In this document: piece by piece, positions 59,932-64,000 of the stretch
How the letters are laid out: every line of letters begins with the position of its first letter
Numbering within the stretch: position 1 is the first letter of the stretch
Translations under genes and position numbers: made by a program
Source of the DNA: Bacillus_AD sp047238185
GTDB taxonomy: Bacteria; Bacillota; Bacilli; Bacillales; DSM-1321
DNA: 64,000 nucleotides
Direction of reading: 5' to 3'
NCBI RefSeq assembly: GCF_047238185.1
Contig: NZ_JBDFMI010000001.1
Span: 2,790,001-2,854,000, forward strand
The notes under the pieces: generated by a model
Seen by the model: the letters and a program-made list of their open reading frames with translations, nothing else
Told to the model about the DNA's origin: nothing
The model's database searches: none

Positions 59932-60893
59932 GATTTAATAAGCAGTAATTCTTGTTGATATTGAATATATTCTTTTTCTGAACACATGACAAAATGCCCA
60001 GCCCTCACTTCCCTCATCTTCACTTCTTCGTCCTGTCCATATTGATGCAGGGAAGGATTGTATTCGATACGTTTTCTTACACGTTCGCTGATCGGATCCG
60101 GCTGAGGGATGGCAGAAAGCAATGATTTCGTATACGGATGCAAAGGACGTTCATATAATTCCTCACTTGTTGTCAATTCCACCAATTTGCCATAATACAT
60201 GACACCTATACGATCACTGATATATTTCACCATCGAAAGATCATGGGCGATAAACAAATAGGTAAGCCCTTTTTCTTTTTGCAATTCCTTCAATAAATTG
60301 ACGACCTGCGCCTGAATGGATACATCCAATGCAGAAATCGGTTCATCTGCAATAATGAAATCAGGCTGGACGGCAAGTGCCCTGGCAATGCCAATTCTTT
60401 GCCGCTGCCCCCCTGAAAACTCATGGGGATAACGGTTGGCATGTTCCCGGTTCAATCCAACTGTCTCAAGCAGCTCATACACCATCTCCAATCGGCTTTC
60501 TTTTGTTTTGGCCAGGCCATGGATATCAATGCCTTCAGCAATAATATCGCTTACCTTCATCCTTGGATTTAAGGAGGCATATGGATCCTGGAATATCATT
60601 TGCATTTTATGGTTAAATTCCTTCAATTCACTTTTTGACTTTTTCCCGTGCACATTTTTCCCGCGAAATAACACTTCACCGCCAGTTGCATCATACAGTC
60701 GGATAATTGTCCTTCCTGTAGTCGATTTTCCGCATCCTGACTCTCCTACGAGACCTAACGTTTCCCCTTCATAAATGGCAAAGGAAACGTCATCGACAGC
60801 TTTGACCGTATTAGGCTTTCCTTGATTGAAATATTGTTTAAGATGCTTTACTTCCAATAATATATTCTTTTCCTTCACATCATCTGCCTCCAT
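59928..60893 (-). CDS. oppF: OppF, oligopeptide ABC transporter ATP-binding protein
   Basis: 321 residues. Complete ABC ATPase: Walker A GESGCGKST, signature FSGGQRQRIGIARAL, Walker B FIIADEPISALD, and switch histidine FIAHDLS. The C-terminal extension has the Opp-type PLHPYTKSLLSAIPQPDP. Together with OppD it powers peptide import. It overlaps oppD by 14 bp. It is the last gene of oppB-C-D-F. Opp imports quorum-sensing peptides such as PapR, NprX and Phr in Bacillus, which is relevant to the peptide gene at 16203. Confidence 0.96.
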   Translation of the reverse strand: MEADDVKEKNILLEVKHLKQYFNQGKPNTVKAVDDVSFAIYEGETLGLVGESGCGKSTTGRTIIRLYDATGGEVLFRGKNVHGKKSKSELKEFNHKMQMIFQDPYASLNPRMKVSDIIAEGIDIHGLAKTKESRLEMVYELLETVGLNREHANRYPHEFSGGQRQRIGIARALAVQPDFIIADEPISALDVSIQAQVVNLLKELQKEKGLTYLFIAHDLSMVKYISDRIGVMYYGKLVELTTSEELYERPLHPYTKSLLSAIPQPDPISERVRKRIEYNPSLHQYGQDEEVKMREVRAGHFVMCSEKEYIQYQQELLLIKS

Positions 60894-61923
60894 TCATAGC
60901 CTGGAACTGCTCATGCCTTTTCACCACTGCCTCGGGCGGGTTTACCTTAGGGGCATCAGGATGAAGCAGCCAGGTGGCGGCATAATGGGTATCTGAAACT
61001 TTAAACATCGGCGGCTGTTCTTCCAGGTCAATTGCCATTACGTATTCATTCCGCGGAGCAAAAGCATCGCCCTTCGGCGGATTCAATAGGTCCGGCGGCG
61101 TCCCTGGAATGACATACAGTTCCTTACCGCGCGAATCCAAATCAGGCATGGAGCTAATCAATCCCCAAGTATAGGGATGTTGTGGATTATAAAATATTTC
61201 ATCCACCGTTCCTATTTCTACAATTTTGCCTCCATACATAACTGCCACACGATCGGCGACATTCGCCACTACACCTAAATCATGCGTAATAAAAATGATG
61301 CTTGTGTCTACTTTCTTCTGCAGCTTCTTCATCAGTTCCAATATCTGTGCCTGAATGGTCACATCAAGCGCTGTCGTCGGTTCATCGGCAATCAATACTT
61401 GCGGGTTGCAGGCCAATGCGATCGCTATGACTACGCGCTGCCTCATTCCTCCGGAAAACTGGTGGGGATACTGCTCGAAACGGGATTCCGCCATCGGTAT
61501 GCCTACAAGCTTCAGAATATCGAGCGCCCTTTTTTTCGCTTCCGATTTCGATATTTTTTGGTGCTTTAGGATTGGCTCCATAATCTGCTTCCCTATTTTC
61601 ATTGTCGGATTCAAGGAAGTCATCGGGTCTTGGAAGATCATAGAAATATCCTTGCCGCGGATTTTTTGCATTTGCCGTTCTGTCAGCTTTGCAATATCCT
61701 TGCCATCGAATAAAATTTCTCCGCTTTTAATTTGGGAATTACCTGGAGGCAATAGACGCATAATGCTTTTTGTTGTTACTGATTTTCCTGAACCCGATTC
61801 ACCGACTATGGCGAGAGTCTCTCCTTTATTGAGTTCGAAGTTCACTCCCCTGATAGCTTGTACTTCCCCGGCAAACGTATGGAATGAAATATGCAAGTCT
61901 TTAACTTCAAGTATTTTGGTCAT
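60880..61923 (-). CDS. oppD: OppD, oligopeptide ABC transporter ATP-binding protein
   Basis: 347 residues. Walker A GESGSGKSVTTKSIM, signature FSGGMRQRVVIAIALA, Walker B LIADEPTTALD, switch FITHDLGVVA. The C-terminal oligopeptide/dipeptide extension (PYTWGLISSMPDLDSR ... GTPPDLLNPPKGDAFAPR) lacks the four-cysteine cluster seen in some OppD homologues. It pairs with OppF. It starts 17 bp after the oppC stop codon (AGGTAGGTG upstream) and overlaps oppF by 14 bp. Confidence 0.96.
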   Translation of the reverse strand: MTKILEVKDLHISFHTFAGEVQAIRGVNFELNKGETLAIVGESGSGKSVTTKSIMRLLPPGNSQIKSGEILFDGKDIAKLTERQMQKIRGKDISMIFQDPMTSLNPTMKIGKQIMEPILKHQKISKSEAKKRALDILKLVGIPMAESRFEQYPHQFSGGMRQRVVIAIALACNPQVLIADEPTTALDVTIQAQILELMKKLQKKVDTSIIFITHDLGVVANVADRVAVMYGGKIVEIGTVDEIFYNPQHPYTWGLISSMPDLDSRGKELYVIPGTPPDLLNPPKGDAFAPRNEYVMAIDLEEQPPMFKVSDTHYAATWLLHPDAPKVNPPEAVVKRHEQFQAMNGGR

Positions 61924-61940
61924 TTGTTTCGCACCTACCT

Positions 61941-62975
61941 TTAATCACGCATTTTAGGGTCTAACGCATCTCTGATTCCATCTGCAACCAAGTTGAAGCA
62001 AATCATAATAAGGCTTATGGCTATGGCCGGGAAAATGAGCATATGAGGATACATCATTAAAGATTTAAAACCATCATCAATCAACGTTCCCAAAGAAGCA
62101 TGGGGTGCCTGCAAGCCTAATCCGATGAAGCTGAGAAACGCTTCAAAAAAGATTGCGCTCGGGATTGTAAACATAGTGTTAATGAGGATAACACCGGATA
62201 AATTCGGGATTAAATGTTTAAAAATGATCTTGCCGTGCGAACTTCCTAACGTCCGGGAAGCCAATACGTATTCCTGCTCCTTGAATTTCAGCACCTGCGC
62301 CCTGACTACACGGGCCATACTGACCCATCCTGTGATGGACATGGCGATGGTTATGGAAATAATCCCAGGTTCGAATACAAGAATCATCAGGATGACAACA
62401 ACAAGATTCGGGATGCCCATCAATACCTCAGTTATCCTTTGCATCACCGTATCAAGCCGTCCCCCGAAATAACCGGAAATAGCCCCATAGGCAACTCCCA
62501 CTATCATATCGATTGCGGCTGCCAAAAAAGCGATATAAAGGGAAATTTGCGCGCCTTTCCATAGTCGTGTGAATAAATCTCTGCCAAGTGCATCTGTTCC
62601 AAACCAGTAGTACGTATCGCGTGGCACTTTTTTCATTTCATACATATTTATTTCCCTGCCGGTTTTTGTAACCGTCACTCCATCAAACGGGAGCCAATGG
62701 ATATTCTCAAGGACAGGTATTTTGGGAGGAAGATTAGCTTGCCTTACATTTTGTGTATCGTATTCCTTGCCTGATATGAAAGGTCCGATAATCGCCATGA
62801 TCAGAAAGAGAACCAAAATGACCATACAAAAAACGGCTCCTTTATTTTTTCGGACACGAAGCCAGGAATCCTTCCAAAAACTAAGGCTCGGCTTGCTGAT
62901 TTGCTCGCTTAATGAACGGTCTACAACAACTGGCTTAAATTTATCCTGCGAAACATTCACATTAATATTTGACAT
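61941..62975 (-). CDS. oppC: OppC, oligopeptide ABC transporter permease
   Basis: 344 residues with a cytoplasmic N-terminus, first helix (FCMVILVLFLIMAIIGPFIS), a long extracytoplasmic loop of about 80 residues, and five more helices. The permease coupling motif is in LASRTLGSSHGKIIFKHLIPN. The loop is longer than in many OppC proteins. The start overlaps the stop codon of oppB by one base (position 62975), so the two are coupled. Confidence 0.95.
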   Translation of the reverse strand: MSNINVNVSQDKFKPVVVDRSLSEQISKPSLSFWKDSWLRVRKNKGAVFCMVILVLFLIMAIIGPFISGKEYDTQNVRQANLPPKIPVLENIHWLPFDGVTVTKTGREINMYEMKKVPRDTYYWFGTDALGRDLFTRLWKGAQISLYIAFLAAAIDMIVGVAYGAISGYFGGRLDTVMQRITEVLMGIPNLVVVILMILVFEPGIISITIAMSITGWVSMARVVRAQVLKFKEQEYVLASRTLGSSHGKIIFKHLIPNLSGVILINTMFTIPSAIFFEAFLSFIGLGLQAPHASLGTLIDDGFKSLMMYPHMLIFPAIAISLIMICFNLVADGIRDALDPKMRD

Positions 62976-63904
62976 TATTTAGGACCTCCTGCTAAACGAA
63001 TACGCGGATCGATCAGTCCATACAAAATGTCCACGATAAAGACAATTAAAATGAATAAAGCTGCAAATAATAAAGTCGTTCCCATTATAACCGGATAATC
63101 ATTCACCTGAATGGCTTTCGTAAATTGTTCCCCTATCCCAGGCACAGCAAATATCCGTTCCACAACCAATGTTCCAGTCATCAAAGACACCGTCAACGGT
63201 CCTAAAACAGTGACAACCGGAATAAGCGCGTTTCTCATCGCATGCTTGACTGATACCTCAAACATGCTTGCTCCTTTTGCTTTAGCCAGCACGATATATT
63301 CGGAACCAAGCACTTCGACCATTTCCGTACGCATAAAACGTGCAGCGATGGATATTGGGAAAATGCTGATGGCAATTGTCGGCATAATGGTATATTCAAA
63401 CCCTCTCCAGAACATAACCGGAAACCAGCCAAGTTTCACACCGATAAAATACTGCAGCAGCCCGGCAAATACAAAACTTGGGACCGACTTCCCGAGCACA
63501 GCCAAAAATGTACTTGTATAATCAATCCACGTATTTTGGTAGAGTGCGGCTACCAACCCCAAGACAATGCCTATAAAAGTGCCGAGGACCATTCCTTGAA
63601 AACCAAGCTGCATGGAAGGACCCAATAAGTTCTTAAGAATATCTGTAACAGGGGTATCATTAAACTGGAATGAAACACCCAGATCACCTTTTGTGATATT
63701 CAGCATATACCTTCCATATTGGACCGGTATAGGATCATCCAAGCCATACTTACTCTTCATAATTTCCAACTGCTGGGGCGATAATTTGTCCGCCTTTGAA
63801 AACGGAGTTCCAGGGATTATTTTCATGAGGAAAAAAGTAAGAGAAGCAATTATGAATAGAGTGATAACCATGTAGACAATTCGCTGTAATACAAATTTGA
63901 TCAA
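62975..63904 (-). CDS. oppB: OppB, oligopeptide ABC transporter permease
   Basis: 309 residues and six membrane helices. First helix QRIVYMVITLFIIASLTFFL; the permease coupling motif is in EYIVLAKAKGASMFEVSVKH. The frame reaches a GTG at 63913, but that codon abuts the ribosome site; the TTG at 63904 lies 8 bp after AGGAGG and aligns with the OppB N-terminus, so it is chosen. It is the first gene of the visible oppB-C-D-F block; oppA would lie just outside the window. A hairpin stands upstream at 63964. Confidence 0.95.
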   Translation of the reverse strand: MIKFVLQRIVYMVITLFIIASLTFFLMKIIPGTPFSKADKLSPQQLEIMKSKYGLDDPIPVQYGRYMLNITKGDLGVSFQFNDTPVTDILKNLLGPSMQLGFQGMVLGTFIGIVLGLVAALYQNTWIDYTSTFLAVLGKSVPSFVFAGLLQYFIGVKLGWFPVMFWRGFEYTIMPTIAISIFPISIAARFMRTEMVEVLGSEYIVLAKAKGASMFEVSVKHAMRNALIPVVTVLGPLTVSLMTGTLVVERIFAVPGIGEQFTKAIQVNDYPVIMGTTLLFAALFILIVFIVDILYGLIDPRIRLAGGPK

Positions 63905-63963
63905 ACATGACACCTCCTAATTTTCTGATAATTAAGCATATTTCGACATTTATTTTACAGGTA

Positions 63964-63993
63964 AAAAGAGAGTATGCTTTATACTCTCTTTCC
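63964..63993 (-). terminator. Intercistronic hairpin upstream of oppB (probable oppA/oppB attenuating terminator)
   Basis: AAAGAGAGTAT / ATACTCTCTTT stem; on the minus strand it is followed by TTTACC. Such a hairpin between oppA and oppB commonly lets only part of the transcription continue, giving more binding protein than permease. Confidence 0.7.
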
Positions 63994-64000
63994 CCTAAAT

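Overview
The window is chromosomal DNA from a low-to-moderate GC, endospore-forming member of the Bacillaceae. The evidence is AGGAGG-type ribosome binding sites, frequent TTG/GTG starts, and many Bacillus-type genes: spoVAD, spoVAE, spoVIF, cotO, a cotY/cotZ-type coat gene, sspO, mecA, spx, spxH, coiA, relQ and helD. From about 34 kb rightwards the gene order resembles the B. subtilis opp-spx-mecA-coiA-pepF-spxH-yjbI-cwlQ-yjbK-yjbL-relQ-nadK-yjbO-prpE...fabI-cotO-cotZ segment. The 24-31 kb part resembles the yjcH-G-F / yjcD / spoVIF / yjcA segment. No insertion sequence, prophage or CRISPR array was seen.

Layout. 0-3 kb: the 3' end of a PatB/MalY-type C-S lyase gene, two small unknown genes, and a chemotaxis receptor with a SigD-like promoter. 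3.4-9.5 kb: a minus-strand arginine deiminase operon arcA-argF-arcD-arcC-arcR with a Crp/Fnr-type box upstream of arcA. 10-16 kb: a CxxC mini-protein, helD, ywbE, ogt, a cysteine-synthase-like gene and an MFS exporter with a palindromic operator. 16.1-19.4 kb: a three-gene quorum-sensing locus, described below. 19.4-27.8 kb: accessory enzymes, a lone tRNA-Val(GAC), a drug/metabolite transporter, a PgpA-family protein, yjcH-yjcG-yjcF, DedA and YdcF proteins. 28-36 kb: the YjcD helicase and a sporulation cluster (spoVIF, a coat-like gene, YjcZ, spoVAE, spoVAD, a YhcN lipoprotein, yjcA, cotY/Z-type, cotO), ending at fabI with a perfect FapR box. 37-42 kb: an HTH/membrane pair with a nonsense-disrupted second gene, a class B PBP, and mgtE. 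42-64 kb: the yjb/opp block.

Most interesting system. At 16.2-19.3 kb an NprR-like XRE-TPR regulator (minus strand) is followed 66 bp later by a previously uncalled 39-codon gene (16203-16322). That gene has a perfect AGGAGG site, a basic-hydrophobic N-terminus and a C-terminus containing IWPDLIG, which resembles the B. cereus-group NprX signal SKPDIVG. A thermolysin-type secreted protease lies divergent to the regulator, with an imperfect inverted repeat upstream of its -10. This looks like a peptide quorum-sensing circuit with a divergent signal peptide.

How the genes fit together. The right half groups stress and competence control: Spx and its ClpXP adaptor SpxH, the ClpC adaptor MecA, CoiA, Opp (oligopeptide uptake, which could import the peptide signal), RelQ and NAD kinase. 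The middle holds spore coat and germination genes. The YjcD helicase carries an N-terminal Cys/His motif with the same internal spacing as that of CoiA, encoded in the same window. Several real genes are below usual length cut-offs and were read directly from the sequence: the signal peptide, YjcZ, a 37-aa Cys/Lys protein, SspO and a 57-aa membrane protein.
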